Shown in pieces: positions 1-10,252 of a stretch of DNA of 64,000 bases. Every line of letters begins with the position of its first letter. Positions within the stretch are counted from its first letter, which is position 1. Source of the DNA: Buchnera aphidicola (Rhopalosiphum padi) (GTDB lineage Bacteria > Pseudomonadota > Gammaproteobacteria > Enterobacterales > Enterobacteriaceae); contig NZ_CP034858.1 in NCBI RefSeq assembly GCF_005080845.1, positions 310,001 through 374,000 on the forward strand. The letters run 5' to 3'. Below the pieces are notes generated by a model, which was not told the DNA's origin, searched no databases, and was given only the letters and a program-made list of their open reading frames with translations. A program made the translations under genes and the position numbers.

Positions 1-572
1 CAGCTCAATTAGAAAGATTACGTCAAAACAAAATACGTTTAATTGTATGTATCGATAAAATTGCTGCTAGTGGTGGTTATATGATGGCTTGTGTTGCAGA
101 TTATATTATTTCAGCACCATTTGCTATAATAGGTTCAATTGGTGTGGTAGGTCAATTGCCTAATTTTAATAAATTATTAAAAAAGCATGACATTGATATT
201 GAATTACATACTGCTGGAGATTACAAACGCACATTAACGATGTTTGGTAAAAATACAGACTTAACACGCAAAAAATTTTGTGAAGAACTAAATATAACAC
301 ATGGAATTTTTAAAAAATTTATAAAGAAAATGAGACCATCTTTAGATATTGAAAATGTATCCAATGGAGAACATTGGTTTGGAACAATAGCTTTTAAAAA
401 AAAATTAGTTGATGAAATTAACACAAGTGATAGTATTTTAATGTCTAAAATGAAAGAAGAATATACTTTATTAAATATTCAATATATTTATAATAACAAA
501 AAATTAGAAAATTTTACATCTCTTATTATTGAAAATATTAAAAGTATTATGATTAAAATATTTTCTTTTTAA
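1..572 (+). CDS. sohB: Peptidase S49 family inner-membrane protease SohB, 3' part only
   Basis: The frame is open from base 3, so the gene begins before the window; the ATG at base 81 is internal. SohB is a membrane-anchored serine protease related to signal peptide peptidase SppA. The nucleophile serine lies in AASGGYMMA (codon 69-71) and the likely general-base lysine in GDYKRTLT (codon 225-227), so the catalytic pair of the S49 family is present. Further matches to E. coli SohB are RPSLDIE and LVDEINTSD. The C-terminal tail diverges and ends in a hydrophobic, lysine-containing stretch. In E. coli sohB lies near topA, with cysB between; no cysB is seen here. Confidence is high for the family and gene; the N-terminal membrane anchor is not visible. 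Confidence 0.9.
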   Translation, partial: AQLERLRQNKIRLIVCIDKIAASGGYMMACVADYIISAPFAIIGSIGVVGQLPNFNKLLKKHDIDIELHTAGDYKRTLTMFGKNTDLTRKKFCEELNITHGIFKKFIKKMRPSLDIENVSNGEHWFGTIAFKKKLVDEINTSDSILMSKMKEEYTLLNIQYIYNNKKLENFTSLIIENIKSIMIKIFSF

Positions 573-626
573 AAACTATCTTTAAACGTTAATTAACTAT
601 TTTGTTAAAAAAACATCTTCTTTAAA

Positions 627-644
627 TTACAATATATATTGTAA
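627..644. repeat. 18-base perfect palindrome between sohB and topA
   Basis: TTACAATATATATTGTAA equals its own reverse complement and sits 93 bases before the topA start. It could be a protein-binding operator or the stem of a weak hairpin. No T-tract follows it on the plus strand, so it is not a standard terminator. In this A+T-rich background a chance palindrome is possible, although the central AT alternation flanked by CAA/TTG is a common operator layout. Confidence 0.5.
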
Positions 645-736
645 AAATTAAAAGTACATGTAAATTTTTTAATCTATTTTGAATTAATCCTGGTATTGTC
701 TTAAAAAAGAAATTTTAATGTCATCGGACGAAAATT

Positions 737-3307
737 ATGTGTAAATCTTTAGTTATTGTTGAATCTCCAATTAAAGCAAAAACTATAAGTAAATATTTAG
801 GTAATAAATATATAGTAAAATCTAGTGTAGGACATGTACGAGATTTAATAAGTAATAAATCTAAAAATAAAACAAATCTTAAAAGATCTAACTTAGGATG
901 TAATGAAAAAGAAACTTTAGTACAACAAATGGGAATTAATCCATATAAAAATTGGAAAGCAGAATATCATATTTTACCTGGTAAGGAAAAAATTATTTCT
1001 GAATTAAAAGATATTGCAAATACAGTTCACTATATATATCTTGCTACGGATTTAGATAGAGAAGGTGAGGCGATAGCATGGCATTTAAAAGAAGTAATTG
1101 GAGGAAATTCTTCTAAATTTCGACGTGTTGTTTTTAATGAAATAACTAAAAAATCAATTGAAAAAGCTTTTAAGAATATTGGTAAAATTAATATGAATCG
1201 AGTGTATGCACAACAAGCTCGTCGATTCATGGACAGAATTGTAGGATATATGATTTCACCTTTATTATGGAAAAAAATATCAAGAGGGTTATCTGCAGGT
1301 CGTGTTCAATCTGTAGCTGTTAGGCTTATAGCAGAACGAGAATATGAAATTAAAAATTTTATAGAAGATGAATACTGGAAAATAAATCTTTCTCTTTTAT
1401 CTAGAGAAAATAAAAAAATAATTATGGACGTAACACATTATAAAAATAAAACATTTTTATTAAAAAATAAAAAAGAAGTAAATTCTACAATCGAAAGAAT
1501 TAAAAATCTATCTTTTTTTGTTACTGATCGAAGAGATAAAATTTTAAAAAAAAAACCACCAGCTCCATTGATTACCTCTACTTTACAACAGGCTTCTAAT
1601 CTTGATTTAGGATTTAGTGTAAAAAAAACAATGTTTTTAGCACAAAAGTTATACGAGCAAGGATATATAACTTATATAAGAACTGATTCTTGTTTTTTAA
1701 GTGATTATGCTATTAAAAAAGTTAGAATATATATAGAAAATAGATATGGAAGTGATTATTTACCTGAAAATCCAAATATATATTCAAATCAGAAATATTC
1801 TCAAGAAGCTCATGAAGCTATTCGACCATCAGATGTACAAATTACTAATATCAATAATTGTGATGTAGATGCTATAAAATTATATAAATTAATTTGGAAT
1901 TATTTTGTTGCTTCTCAGATGAAATCTGAAAAATACAAATCTATTAAAACAACAGTCATGGCTGATGCATTTAAATTGCAATCAAATACAAAAATAATTC
2001 TTTTTTCAGGTTGGACTAAAGCTTTAAAAAAATCAAAAAATATTAATTTTGAATTTCCTATATTAGATATAGGAAGTGTTTTGCTTTTAGATGAAGTTTT
2101 ACCTAATCAAATCTTTACCAAGCCCCCACCAAGGTTTAGTGAGTCATCTTTAGTACGCGAATTAGAAAAAAGAGGTATTGGAAGACCTTCTACTTACGCT
2201 GCTATAATAACAAAAATAAAAGAAAAAGGGTATTTAAAAGTTAAAAAAAATAAATTTTATGCTACAAAAATAGGGGAAATTCTTATAACTCGATTGAAAA
2301 AAAATTTTTCAGATTTAGTTGATTATCATTTTACAGCTCGTATGGAAAAAAGCCTTGATCAAATTTCTGAAAAACTAATTAATTGGAAAAATTTATTAAA
2401 TTCTTTTTTCGATAATTTTTCCCAACAGTTGGAAAGAGCAAAAAAAGATCCTGAAGAAGGCGGTATGGAACTGAATATTACTATTCCAACTGAAATTACT
2501 TGTTCTATATGTAATAAAAATATGGGTATTAAAACAGCTATCACTGGTGTTTTTTTAAGTTGTTTAGGATATAATTCCGAACCTCATGAAAAACGTTGTA
2601 AAAATACAATAAATTTAATTTCATTAAATGATTTAAGTAAAACAAAAGAAGAAGAAAAAAAAGAAAAAAGTTTAAATTCAAAAACAAGATGTAAAATATG
2701 CAATATGGTAATGGATGCTTATTTAATTAATGAAAATTTTAAAATTTATATTTGTATAAATAACCCCAGTTGTAGTGGTTATAATCTTAAGAAAGGTGAA
2801 TTTGAAAAAAACTTAAATCACTCATTCAAAAAAATAAGATGTGATAAATGTAAAAATGACATGTTATTTAAAACTGGTAGATTTGGAAAGTTTTTTATGT
2901 GTATTAATAATGAATGTAAAAATACAAGGAAAATTTTACCTAATGGTGAAATATCAGAACCAAAGTTAGAACCTATTCCATTCCCTGATATATTATGTAA
3001 ACAATCTGATACATGGTTTGTTTTACGAGAGGGAATCTCTGGTATTTTTTTTGCTGCAAATAATTTCCCTAAATCACGCGAAACAAGATCGCCTTTTGTC
3101 GAAGAACTTGCTAAATTCAAACATTTATTACCAAAAAAATTACACTATTTAGCTAGTGGACCTCAAAAAGATAACAAAGGAAATAAAACTATAGTTTGTT
3201 TTAATAAATTAGATAAAAAGCAATACATTGCTTCTAAAAAAGAAGGAAAATTTACAGGTTGGTCGGCCTTTTTTATTGATAAAAAATGGTGTGTTTTTAA
3301 TAAATAA
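737..3307 (+). CDS. topA: DNA topoisomerase I
   Basis: Type IA topoisomerase that relaxes negative supercoils. It has 856 residues (E. coli 865). The N-terminal Toprim domain starts with SLVIVESPIKAKT, carrying the catalytic Glu, and has the acidic motif TDLDREGEA near residue 110. The active-site tyrosine is Tyr313 in ITYIRTDS. The C-terminal part keeps three Cys4-type zinc ribbons (starting CSIC, CKIC and CDKC, roughly residues 590-725) and a further DNA-binding tail, so the E. coli domain plan is complete. The start MCKSLVIVE matches the family N-terminus. A ten-A run at 1546-1555 is kept in frame. The 3' end converges on suhB with only 10 bases between the stop codons. Confidence 0.97.
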   Translation: MCKSLVIVESPIKAKTISKYLGNKYIVKSSVGHVRDLISNKSKNKTNLKRSNLGCNEKETLVQQMGINPYKNWKAEYHILPGKEKIISELKDIANTVHYIYLATDLDREGEAIAWHLKEVIGGNSSKFRRVVFNEITKKSIEKAFKNIGKINMNRVYAQQARRFMDRIVGYMISPLLWKKISRGLSAGRVQSVAVRLIAEREYEIKNFIEDEYWKINLSLLSRENKKIIMDVTHYKNKTFLLKNKKEVNSTIERIKNLSFFVTDRRDKILKKKPPAPLITSTLQQASNLDLGFSVKKTMFLAQKLYEQGYITYIRTDSCFLSDYAIKKVRIYIENRYGSDYLPENPNIYSNQKYSQEAHEAIRPSDVQITNINNCDVDAIKLYKLIWNYFVASQMKSEKYKSIKTTVMADAFKLQSNTKIILFSGWTKALKKSKNINFEFPILDIGSVLLLDEVLPNQIFTKPPPRFSESSLVRELEKRGIGRPSTYAAIITKIKEKGYLKVKKNKFYATKIGEILITRLKKNFSDLVDYHFTARMEKSLDQISEKLINWKNLLNSFFDNFSQQLERAKKDPEEGGMELNITIPTEITCSICNKNMGIKTAITGVFLSCLGYNSEPHEKRCKNTINLISLNDLSKTKEEEKKEKSLNSKTRCKICNMVMDAYLINENFKIYICINNPSCSGYNLKKGEFEKNLNHSFKKIRCDKCKNDMLFKTGRFGKFFMCINNECKNTRKILPNGEISEPKLEPIPFPDILCKQSDTWFVLREGISGIFFAANNFPKSRETRSPFVEELAKFKHLLPKKLHYLASGPQKDNKGNKTIVCFNKLDKKQYIASKKEGKFTGWSAFFIDKKWCVFNK

Positions 3308-3317
3308 AATAATTTAA

Positions 3318-4115
3318 TTAATTTTTAAAGGAGTAATATTGACGTATTTTTTCAGTAATCAATCTAATAAATTTCGGACTACTAGTTAAATTTGAAGTAT
3401 GATCATTACGATCATTACTATTTTCAGTAAAATTACTAGTTAAGCAACCTGCTTCTCTTGCTTGTAATTTTCCTGCTATAAGATTAATGGGTTTTGGATT
3501 AAAATCAAATAAACAATCTATTCTACCAGAAGCTACATAAGCTAAATCTAGTACAGTAGAACCAGTACATCTAAGGGAAATTCCACATGAAAGTAATTTC
3601 TTGTATATGTCCAAATAAGATAAAGATTGTTCATAGTTTTTAAGAGGTAAATTGACGGCTACCGTAGTATAGTTTAGGCTATTAATGTTAGTACATCGAA
3701 TACGATAACCATTTAACTGTGAACCTTGACCCTTCACAGCTGTAAATAAGTCATTTCTTATAGGATCATATATCACTGATATTTCTGTGTTATTTTTTAT
3801 AACAACAGCAATAGATATACAAAAATGTGGAAAATTTTTAATAAAATTATTTTTTCCGTCTAATTCATTAATAATCCATAAGGTGTTGTTTTCATTTTTT
3901 ATAAAATCAGTATTTTTATTCAAAATAACATGATTTGGATAAGATTTATAAATTACTTCATTAATTATTCTGTATGTTTTATACATTATATTTTTAATAA
4001 ATATTTTCTTTTTATCTATATCTTCTTTAATAAATTTTTGAGTATCATAATTTTGAACAATAATGTTGCCTCCTCTTCGAATTGCACGAATAGCAATATT
4101 TAACATTGGATGCAT
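3318..4115 (-). CDS. suhB: SuhB, inositol-monophosphatase family protein with a degenerate active site
   Basis: It aligns along its whole 265 residues with E. coli SuhB (MHPMLNIAIRA, FIKNFPHF, YDPIRNDLFTA, GQGSQLNGYR, LDLAYVASGR). In E. coli SuhB is both an inositol monophosphatase and a Nus-type factor in rRNA antitermination and ribosome assembly. The metal-binding motifs are broken: E. coli TEES is NKNT here (Lys67, Asn68), DPLDGTTNF is NELDGKNNF (Asn83, Asp86), and the downstream WD is Ile210-Asn211. Asp44 of E. coli also has no counterpart. Only one motif-1 aspartate survives, so phosphatase activity is unlikely. I infer that the protein is kept for its RNA-polymerase and NusA role. The frame is intact and conserved outside the active site, so this is not an ordinary pseudogene. 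Confidence 0.9.
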   Translation of the reverse strand: MHPMLNIAIRAIRRGGNIIVQNYDTQKFIKEDIDKKKIFIKNIMYKTYRIINEVIYKSYPNHVILNKNTDFIKNENNTLWIINELDGKNNFIKNFPHFCISIAVVIKNNTEISVIYDPIRNDLFTAVKGQGSQLNGYRIRCTNINSLNYTTVAVNLPLKNYEQSLSYLDIYKKLLSCGISLRCTGSTVLDLAYVASGRIDCLFDFNPKPINLIAGKLQAREAGCLTSNFTENSNDRNDHTSNLTSSPKFIRLITEKIRQYYSFKN

Positions 4116-4261
4116 TATATTCTCCTAAATTTTAAAAAAGATAAAGTTTTATCAAAAAAATATATTGTTTTTTATATTATCATAATTTATATATTTTTAA
4201 TATTTTTAATTAAATTAATTATCTATAAAATGTTTGTGAACTAATTACTTAAGGCTATTAG

Positions 4262-5353
4262 ATGCATAAGGGTATTAATATACAAAATATTTCTGATTAT
4301 AAGATCAATTTACTGGATTTAAACCGTAAAGAAATAGAACTTTTTCTTGTCTCTCTTGGGGCAAAAAAATTTGTTACAGAGCAACTTATGAAATGGATTT
4401 ATAATTATAATTGCAGTAATTTTGATTTAATGTCAAATCTTAAAAAAGATATGAGAAAAAAATTAAGTGAAAAATCCTATATATTTGCGTCAAATTTTAT
4501 AGAAGAAAAAGTGTCTTATGACGGTACCATAAAATGGATTACATCTATTGATAAACAAAAAATAGAAACTATTTATATCCCCGAAAAAAAACGTGCCACT
4601 CTTTGTGTTTCTTCACAAATTGGTTGTTCTTTAAAATGCAAGTTTTGTGCTACTGGACAACAAGGTTTTAACAGAAATTTAAAAGTTTCTGAGATTATTT
4701 CTCAAATTTGGCAAGCAAATAAAAAGTTAAAAGAAAAAAAAAATAACAGTATAATTACTAATATAGTTTTTATGGGAATGGGAGAACCTTTATTAAATTT
4801 AAACAATGTTATTTCTGCAATAAAAATTATTTTAGATAAAAATGGATTTGGATTATCAAAACGTCGTATTACTCTTTCTACTTCAGGAATTGTTCCTGCC
4901 CTAGACAAATTAAGTAAAAAGATTGATGTTAGTTTAGCCATATCTTTACATGCACCAAATGATTTTATTAGAAATTCAATTATGCCAATAAATAAAAAAT
5001 ATAATATAAAAGCTTTTTTGTATTCTGTTTCTCAATATTTAAAAGGTTCTCACGCAAACAGAGGTGGTGTTACTGTAGAATATGTAATGCTGAGTGGTAT
5101 TAATGATTCAAATGAAAATGCTGAAGAATTAGCAAATATTTTAAAAAAAATACCTAGTAAAATAAACCTTATTCCTTGGAATTTTTTTAAAAATGCAAAT
5201 TTTGCGTGTAGCAGTAATAATAGAATTAATATTTTTGCAAATATTTTAAGAAAAAAAGGTTTTAACACAACGATTAGAAAAAATAGAGGTCAAGATATTA
5301 ACGCTGCGTGTGGTCAATTAACTGGAGAGATAATTAATCGTATTAAAAATTAA
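4262..5353 (+). CDS. rlmN: Dual-specificity RNA methyltransferase RlmN (23S rRNA A2503, tRNA A37)
   Basis: Radical-SAM enzyme that methylates carbon 2 of A2503 in 23S rRNA and A37 in some tRNAs. The [4Fe-4S] motif is CSLKCKFC near residues 125-132, followed by [23 protein letters not shown] and [13 protein letters not shown] are family signatures. The second catalytic cysteine is in NAACGQL near the C-terminus. It has 363 residues; it ends soon after GEIINRIKN and so lacks about 20 residues of the E. coli tail. The start ATG is followed by the conserved [12 protein letters not shown] run of ten A at 4734-4743 stays in frame. ispG follows 112 bases downstream on the same strand, as part of the E. 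coli rlmN-ispG-hisS order. Confidence 0.95.
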   Translation: MHKGINIQNISDYKINLLDLNRKEIELFLVSLGAKKFVTEQLMKWIYNYNCSNFDLMSNLKKDMRKKLSEKSYIFASNFIEEKVSYDGTIKWITSIDKQKIETIYIPEKKRATLCVSSQIGCSLKCKFCATGQQGFNRNLKVSEIISQIWQANKKLKEKKNNSIITNIVFMGMGEPLLNLNNVISAIKIILDKNGFGLSKRRITLSTSGIVPALDKLSKKIDVSLAISLHAPNDFIRNSIMPINKKYNIKAFLYSVSQYLKGSHANRGGVTVEYVMLSGINDSNENAEELANILKKIPSKINLIPWNFFKNANFACSSNNRINIFANILRKKGFNTTIRKNRGQDINAACGQLTGEIINRIKN

Positions 5354-5465
5354 TTATAAATTTTTCAAGAGTATTGATATTTAAATATTTTTAATATTTT
5401 ATCTGAAATATACTAGAAATACTCTCTTAATTTATAAAAATTATATTAAATGTATATAAAAAAAT

Positions 5466-6572
5466 ATGAATAAATATAAAAATATTAAAAGAAGAAAATC
5501 TAATCGTATTTATGTTGGTGATGTTCCTATTGGGAATGGAGCACCTATTTCTGTACAGTCAATGACTAATACTCAAACTACAAATATAGAAGAAACAATA
5601 AAACAAATTATAAAATTAAAAAAAGTAGGAGTTGATATTGTTCGAATTTCTATTCCTACCTTAGAAGCTGCTGAATCATTTAAAATAATTAAAGCAAATG
5701 TAGAGGTTCCGTTAATTGCAGACATACATTTTGATTATAGATTAGCTATTAAATCAATAAAATATGGAGCTGATTGTTTAAGAATCAATCCAGGCAATAT
5801 CGGTAATAAAAGAAGAATATCAGAGATAGTTGATTGTGCAAAAGATAAAAATATACCTATTAGAATTGGTGTTAATGCAGGTTCATTAGAAAATGATATA
5901 TTAAAAAAATATAAATCACCTATTCCTGAAGCTTTAGTAGAATCAGCCATCAGGCATATTGAATATTTAGATGCTTTAAACTTTAATCAATTTAAAGTTA
6001 GTATAAAAACATCAGATGTTTTTTCAGGAGTGAAAGCAAATAAAATTTTAGCAAAAAAAATTACACAACCAATACATATTGGAATAACAGAATCAGGAGC
6101 TTTGCGCAATGGAATAGTTAAATCTTCTATTGGAATTGCTTCTATGTTATTAGCTGGTATTGGTGATACTTTAAGAATTTCACTTGCTGCAGATCCAGTG
6201 GAAGAAGTAAAAGTAGGATATGATATTCTCAAAACGTTAGGAATTAGATTTAGAGGTGTTAATTTTATTGCATGCCCAACTTGTTCTAGACAAGAATTTG
6301 ATGTAATTAATGTAGTCAATCAATTAGAAAAAAATTTAGAAGATCTTTCCACTCCTATGGATGTTTCTATTATTGGTTGTATTGTTAATGGAATCGGAGA
6401 AGCTAAAGTATCTACATTAGGAATTGTTGGAGGATCTAAAAAAAGTGCGTTATATAAAGACGGTATACGTCAAAAAAATAAATTAAAAAACGAAGAAATT
6501 GTTAAAGAACTTGAGATTCAAATTCGTAAAAAAGCAAAATTTTTAGACAAATTAAAAAAAAATAACATTTAA
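5466..6572 (+). CDS. ispG: 4-hydroxy-3-methylbut-2-en-1-yl diphosphate synthase (flavodoxin)
   Basis: IspG (GcpE) is the sixth step of the non-mevalonate (MEP) isoprenoid pathway, turning MEcPP into HMBPP with a [4Fe-4S] cluster and electrons from flavodoxin. The cluster cysteines are at the E. coli positions: Cys270 and Cys273 in ACPTCSRQE and Cys305 in IGCIVNG. The TIM-barrel part matches strongly ([38 protein letters not shown]). It has 368 residues (E. coli 372). One oddity is NGIGE where E. coli has NGPGE; the glutamate is kept. The likely electron donor, flavodoxin (fldA), is also in this window at 22.7-23.2 kb. hisS follows 44 bases after the stop. Confidence 0.97.
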   Translation: MNKYKNIKRRKSNRIYVGDVPIGNGAPISVQSMTNTQTTNIEETIKQIIKLKKVGVDIVRISIPTLEAAESFKIIKANVEVPLIADIHFDYRLAIKSIKYGADCLRINPGNIGNKRRISEIVDCAKDKNIPIRIGVNAGSLENDILKKYKSPIPEALVESAIRHIEYLDALNFNQFKVSIKTSDVFSGVKANKILAKKITQPIHIGITESGALRNGIVKSSIGIASMLLAGIGDTLRISLAADPVEEVKVGYDILKTLGIRFRGVNFIACPTCSRQEFDVINVVNQLEKNLEDLSTPMDVSIIGCIVNGIGEAKVSTLGIVGGSKKSALYKDGIRQKNKLKNEEIVKELEIQIRKKAKFLDKLKKNNI

Positions 6573-6616
6573 CTATTATCAAAAAATATACTTAAGAAAC
6601 ATAATAAGAGAAAATA

Positions 6617-7894
6617 GTGAACAAAAAAATTAATTCAGTAAGAGGAATGCATGATTATCTTCCTGAAGAACTAAAAATTTGGAAAAAAGTAGAAAATATT
6701 ATAAAACAAATATTAACTAGTTATTGTTATGAAGAAATTAGATTACCTATATTAGAAAAAACTAAAATTTTTCAAAGAGCTATTGGCAATGTAACTGATG
6801 TAGTTGAAAAAGAAATGTATTCTTTTAAAGATAGAAAGGGAAATAGTTTAACTTTACGTCCTGAAGGAACAGTAGGTTGTGTACGTGCTATGATAGAAAA
6901 TAATTTATTTTTTAAAAAGAAACAAAGATTTTGGTATTTAGGTCCTATGTTTAGATATGAAAGACCACAAAAAGGTCGATATCGGCAATTTTATCAGTTA
7001 GGAGTTGAAGTTTTTGGGTTGAATACAGCCGATATTGACTTAGAAATTATTTTATTAATAAGTCGTTTATGGAAATGTTTAGGTGTTGATCCTTATGTAA
7101 AATTAGAAATTAATTCCATTGGTTCAAAATTAGATCGTATTAAATATCAGAAAGAATTAGTTTTTTTTCTTGAAAAACACAAAAATTTTTTAGATGAAGA
7201 TTCTAAAAAACGCTTATATACCAATCCGTTCAGAATTTTAGATTCTAAAAATACTGTTTTACAGAAAATTTTAAAAAAAGCTCCACTATTAAAAAATTAT
7301 ATTAATTCTTCTTCAATTAATCACTTTAATATTTTATGTAATATGATGAATTCACACGAAATAAAATATATACATAACCATAATTTAGTACGAGGATTAG
7401 ATTATTATAATAGTACTGTATTTGAATGGAAAACAGATCAAATAGGATCACAAAATACTATTTGTGCCGGAGGAAGATATGATTCTTTAGTTCAAGAATT
7501 AGGTGGAAATAAAACATCTGCAATAGGATTTGCAATAGGTATTGAACGTTTAGTTTTGTTAATACGATCTTTAAACATTCTTTCTTGTAAAGAAGAAGAA
7601 ATTAATATTTATATTATATTTATAGGAGAATCAAATAAAGTTTATGCAATAAGGTTATCAGAAGAAATCAGAAATATATATCCTAAATTAAAAATATTTG
7701 TAGATTTTTTAACTTGTAGTCTTTCAAAAAAAATAAAAAACGCTGTAGCTTCTTCAGCTCATATAGCAATTTTAATAGGTACAAATGAAATAAAGAAAAA
7801 TTGTTTTTTATTGAAAGATTTAAAAAAAGGAAAAGAATATTTTTTTTCAAAAAGTGAACTAATACTAAAAATTAAAAAATTTTTTAATAAATAA
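6617..7894 (+). CDS. hisS: Histidyl-tRNA synthetase
   Basis: Class II aminoacyl-tRNA synthetase of 425 residues (E. coli 424). It starts at a GTG (6617), chosen because the protein begins [15 protein letters not shown] just as the family does; the upstream AAGAGA can serve as ribosome-binding site. Motif 2 is seen in [15 protein letters not shown], and the histidine-specific motifs are [12 protein letters not shown] and [15 protein letters not shown]. Motif 3 is near GFAIGIERL. The C-terminal anticodon-binding domain is present but diverged. It lies directly after ispG on the same strand, as in E. coli, and may be cotranscribed with it. Confidence 0.97.
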   Translation: MNKKINSVRGMHDYLPEELKIWKKVENIIKQILTSYCYEEIRLPILEKTKIFQRAIGNVTDVVEKEMYSFKDRKGNSLTLRPEGTVGCVRAMIENNLFFKKKQRFWYLGPMFRYERPQKGRYRQFYQLGVEVFGLNTADIDLEIILLISRLWKCLGVDPYVKLEINSIGSKLDRIKYQKELVFFLEKHKNFLDEDSKKRLYTNPFRILDSKNTVLQKILKKAPLLKNYINSSSINHFNILCNMMNSHEIKYIHNHNLVRGLDYYNSTVFEWKTDQIGSQNTICAGGRYDSLVQELGGNKTSAIGFAIGIERLVLLIRSLNILSCKEEEINIYIIFIGESNKVYAIRLSEEIRNIYPKLKIFVDFLTCSLSKKIKNAVASSAHIAILIGTNEIKKNCFLLKDLKKGKEYFFSKSELILKIKKFFNK

Positions 7895-7973
7895 AATACT
7901 TAAAAAAATTATCTATATAAAATTTAATTATATATGTTTAATTTTCATCTTATTTTAAAAATATAGGAAAAAA

Positions 7974-9227
7974 ATGTTTAATAAAAAAATAGAATTTTCA
8001 AAATATGATCCAGAATTATGGAAAGCTATTAATCAAGAAAGAAAAAGACAAGAAAATCATATAGAATTAATTGCATCAGAAAACTATACTAGTAATTATG
8101 TCATGTATGCACAAGGTTCACAATTAACGAACAAATATGCAGAAGGTTATCCTGAAAAACGTTACTATGGTGGTTGTGAATACGTAGATATTGTAGAAAA
8201 ATTAGCAATTAATCGAGCAAAAAAGCTTTTCAACGCTGATTATGCTAATGTGCAACCGCATTCAGGATCTCAAGCTAATTTTGCTGTTTATACCGCATTG
8301 CTAAATCCTGGTGATACAATATTAGGAATGAAATTATCTCATGGAGGTCATTTAACACATGGTTCTTCTGTAAATTTTTCAGGGAAAATATATAATGTCA
8401 TTGGATATGGCGTAGATAAAAATGGAGAAATTGACTATCAAGAAATGTTGAAATTAGCAAAAAAATATAAACCTAAGATGATTATTGGTGGTTTTTCAGC
8501 ATATTCCGGAGTTTGTAATTGGTCAAAAATGCGCAATATTGCTGATGAAATTAATGCTTATTTTGTTGTTGATATTGCTCATATTGCTGGATTAATAGCT
8601 GCAAATCTTTATCCTAATCCTATAGATTATGCGCACGTGGTAACAAGTACAACACATAAAACATTAGCAGGTCCTCGAGGTGGTTTGATTCTGGCTAAAA
8701 ATGGAACTGATGAATTCTATAAAAAAATAAATTTATCTGTTTTTCCAGGTGCACAAGGTGGACCACTTATGCATGTTATTGCCGCGAAAGCTATTGCTTT
8801 TAAAGAAGCTTTAGAACCTAGTTTTAAAATATATCAAAAACAGGTAATTAAAAATGCCAAAATTATGGTTCAATCTTTTTTAAAAAAAGATTATCAGATT
8901 GTATCTGGAAATACATCTAATCATTTATTTTTAGTAGATTTAACAAATAAAGAAATAACAGGACAAGAAGCTGATATTGCTTTAGGAAAATGCAACATCA
9001 CTGTTAATAAAAACACTGTTCCGAATGATTTAAGAAGTCCTTTTATTACTTCTGGAATTCGTATTGGAACACCTGCTGTCACAAAAAGAGGTTTTAAAGA
9101 AAACGAAATATTACAAGTATCAGATTGGATAATTCATATTTTAAATAATATTAAAAACAAAAATAGCTTTATTAATATAAAAAATGAAGTACTAGAACTT
9201 TGTTCAAAGTATCCTGTTTATATTTAA
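7974..9227 (+). CDS. glyA: Serine hydroxymethyltransferase
   Basis: PLP enzyme that interconverts serine plus tetrahydrofolate and glycine plus 5,10-methylene-THF. It is the main source of one-carbon units and of glycine. It has 417 residues, identical to the E. coli length. The PLP lysine is Lys229 in [14 protein letters not shown]; other signatures are [33 protein letters not shown] and [10 protein letters not shown]. The start follows an AGGA ribosome-binding site at 7966-7969. The 3' end faces bioD, with 88 bases between the stops that hold only a weak 6-bp stem at 9251-9265. Together with serC it gives a short serine-to-glycine route. Confidence 0.97.
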   Translation: MFNKKIEFSKYDPELWKAINQERKRQENHIELIASENYTSNYVMYAQGSQLTNKYAEGYPEKRYYGGCEYVDIVEKLAINRAKKLFNADYANVQPHSGSQANFAVYTALLNPGDTILGMKLSHGGHLTHGSSVNFSGKIYNVIGYGVDKNGEIDYQEMLKLAKKYKPKMIIGGFSAYSGVCNWSKMRNIADEINAYFVVDIAHIAGLIAANLYPNPIDYAHVVTSTTHKTLAGPRGGLILAKNGTDEFYKKINLSVFPGAQGGPLMHVIAAKAIAFKEALEPSFKIYQKQVIKNAKIMVQSFLKKDYQIVSGNTSNHLFLVDLTNKEITGQEADIALGKCNITVNKNTVPNDLRSPFITSGIRIGTPAVTKRGFKENEILQVSDWIIHILNNIKNKNSFINIKNEVLELCSKYPVYI

Positions 9228-9315
9228 ATCAAAATATACTTAGTGTATCCATCTTTGTTAAAGATAATATTAATTATTATAATAATAAATTTTTGAAAAG
9301 ATTTATTTTTATATT

Positions 9316-10020
9316 TTATTCAGGAACTAGAATTTTTATTTTTTTTATATTAATTGTATGTTTATTTTTTAAATAAGGAATTGTTCCTAGTAATGGTGAT
9401 TTAATATAACTTAACAAAGTTTGGATATAATACGAAGTATATTTATTTTTTGGAGCTATATTATTAGCAATCCATCCTAAACATGTTAAGTTTTCTGAAA
9501 GAATTGCTTTTTCAGTTAAAATAGCATGATTAATACATCCTAATTTTATTCCTACAACAAAAATAATTTCTAATTTTTCCTCCTTAACCCAATCCGAAAA
9601 AGTATTTTTTTCAGATAAAGGTGTATACCACCCACCAGCCCCCTCTATTAAAATCCAATTAGATTTTTGAGAAATATGCTGTAAACCTAAAGATAAATCT
9701 TTTTTTCTTATAACTTTTTTTTGAATTAAACTAAGTATATGAGGCGGTATGTTTCCAGAAAAGGAAATTGGATTTACTTCTTTATAATCTAATAAAACAG
9801 AACTATTTTCTTTTAAAATTATAGCATCTTGATTTATAAATTTATGTCTGTTTTTGTTTATTCTAGAAGATATAATCTTACGTTTTTTTGTTCCAGAAGA
9901 TATAGGTTTATATCCTGCAGTTTTATATCCTAATTCGTTTGCTTTTTTTAATAAAATACTGCTTACAGTTGTTTTTCCTATACCTGTATCGGTACCAGTA
10001 ATAAATATTTTTTTTATCAT
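9316..10020 (-). CDS. bioD: Dethiobiotin synthetase
   Basis: Converts 7,8-diaminononanoate, CO2 and ATP to dethiobiotin, the step before biotin synthase. It has 234 residues (E. coli about 225). The P-loop is GTDTGIGKTT at residues 8-17; GYKPISSG and EGAGGWYTPL are family signatures. It lies downstream of bioB on the same strand after a 232-base spacer, where E. coli has bioF and bioC. No trace of those two genes is recognised, so the spacer is probably what remains of them. The start ATG at 10020 directly precedes the P-loop strand IKKIFITGTDTG. Confidence 0.93.
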   Translation of the reverse strand: MIKKIFITGTDTGIGKTTVSSILLKKANELGYKTAGYKPISSGTKKRKIISSRINKNRHKFINQDAIILKENSSVLLDYKEVNPISFSGNIPPHILSLIQKKVIRKKDLSLGLQHISQKSNWILIEGAGGWYTPLSEKNTFSDWVKEEKLEIIFVVGIKLGCINHAILTEKAILSENLTCLGWIANNIAPKNKYTSYYIQTLLSYIKSPLLGTIPYLKNKHTINIKKIKILVPE

Positions 10021-10104
10021 AATTTTTTTTCTTTCATAATTAAGAATTATATGTAATTTTTATTATTTAATAAAAATAAGTTTTTTAAATTTATAAAATT
10101 TCAA

Positions 10105-10183
10105 GTTGGGTAACTCAACACAGTTTATTCTATGTATTTAACTAATTTATTAATACAAAAGAATATAATGGTTGGTTACTCAA
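10105..10183. repeat. Two copies of a 13-14-base motif in the bioB-bioD spacer
   Basis: Read on the minus strand (the strand of the bio genes), TTGAGTTACCCAAC (10118 to 10105) and TTGAGTAACCAAC (10183 to 10171) are near-identical direct copies about 65 bases apart. The plus-strand copy at 10105-10119 can also fold as GTTGGG-TAA-CTCAAC. The copies are more G+C-rich than the surrounding A+T sequence. Their role is unknown: remnant coding repeat, operator pair, or processing signal in the bioB-bioD transcript. Confidence 0.4.
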
Positions 10184-10252
10184 ATTAAAAAAAAATTATT
10201 TTTTTAAAATAAATACAAATATTTCTTAAAAAATATTTTTATATTTATTTTA

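Noticed and set aside
4702-4941. Antisense open frames inside genes (here in rlmN, similar ones in topA, ispG, rpsA, pykA and yoaE)
   Set aside because: They mirror conserved coding sequence, have no start signals and show no known family; they are shadows of real genes.
9251-9265. Short ATCTTT-GTT-AAAGAT stem between glyA and bioD as a terminator
   Set aside because: Only 6 bp, all but two pairs A-T, with no T-tract on either side.
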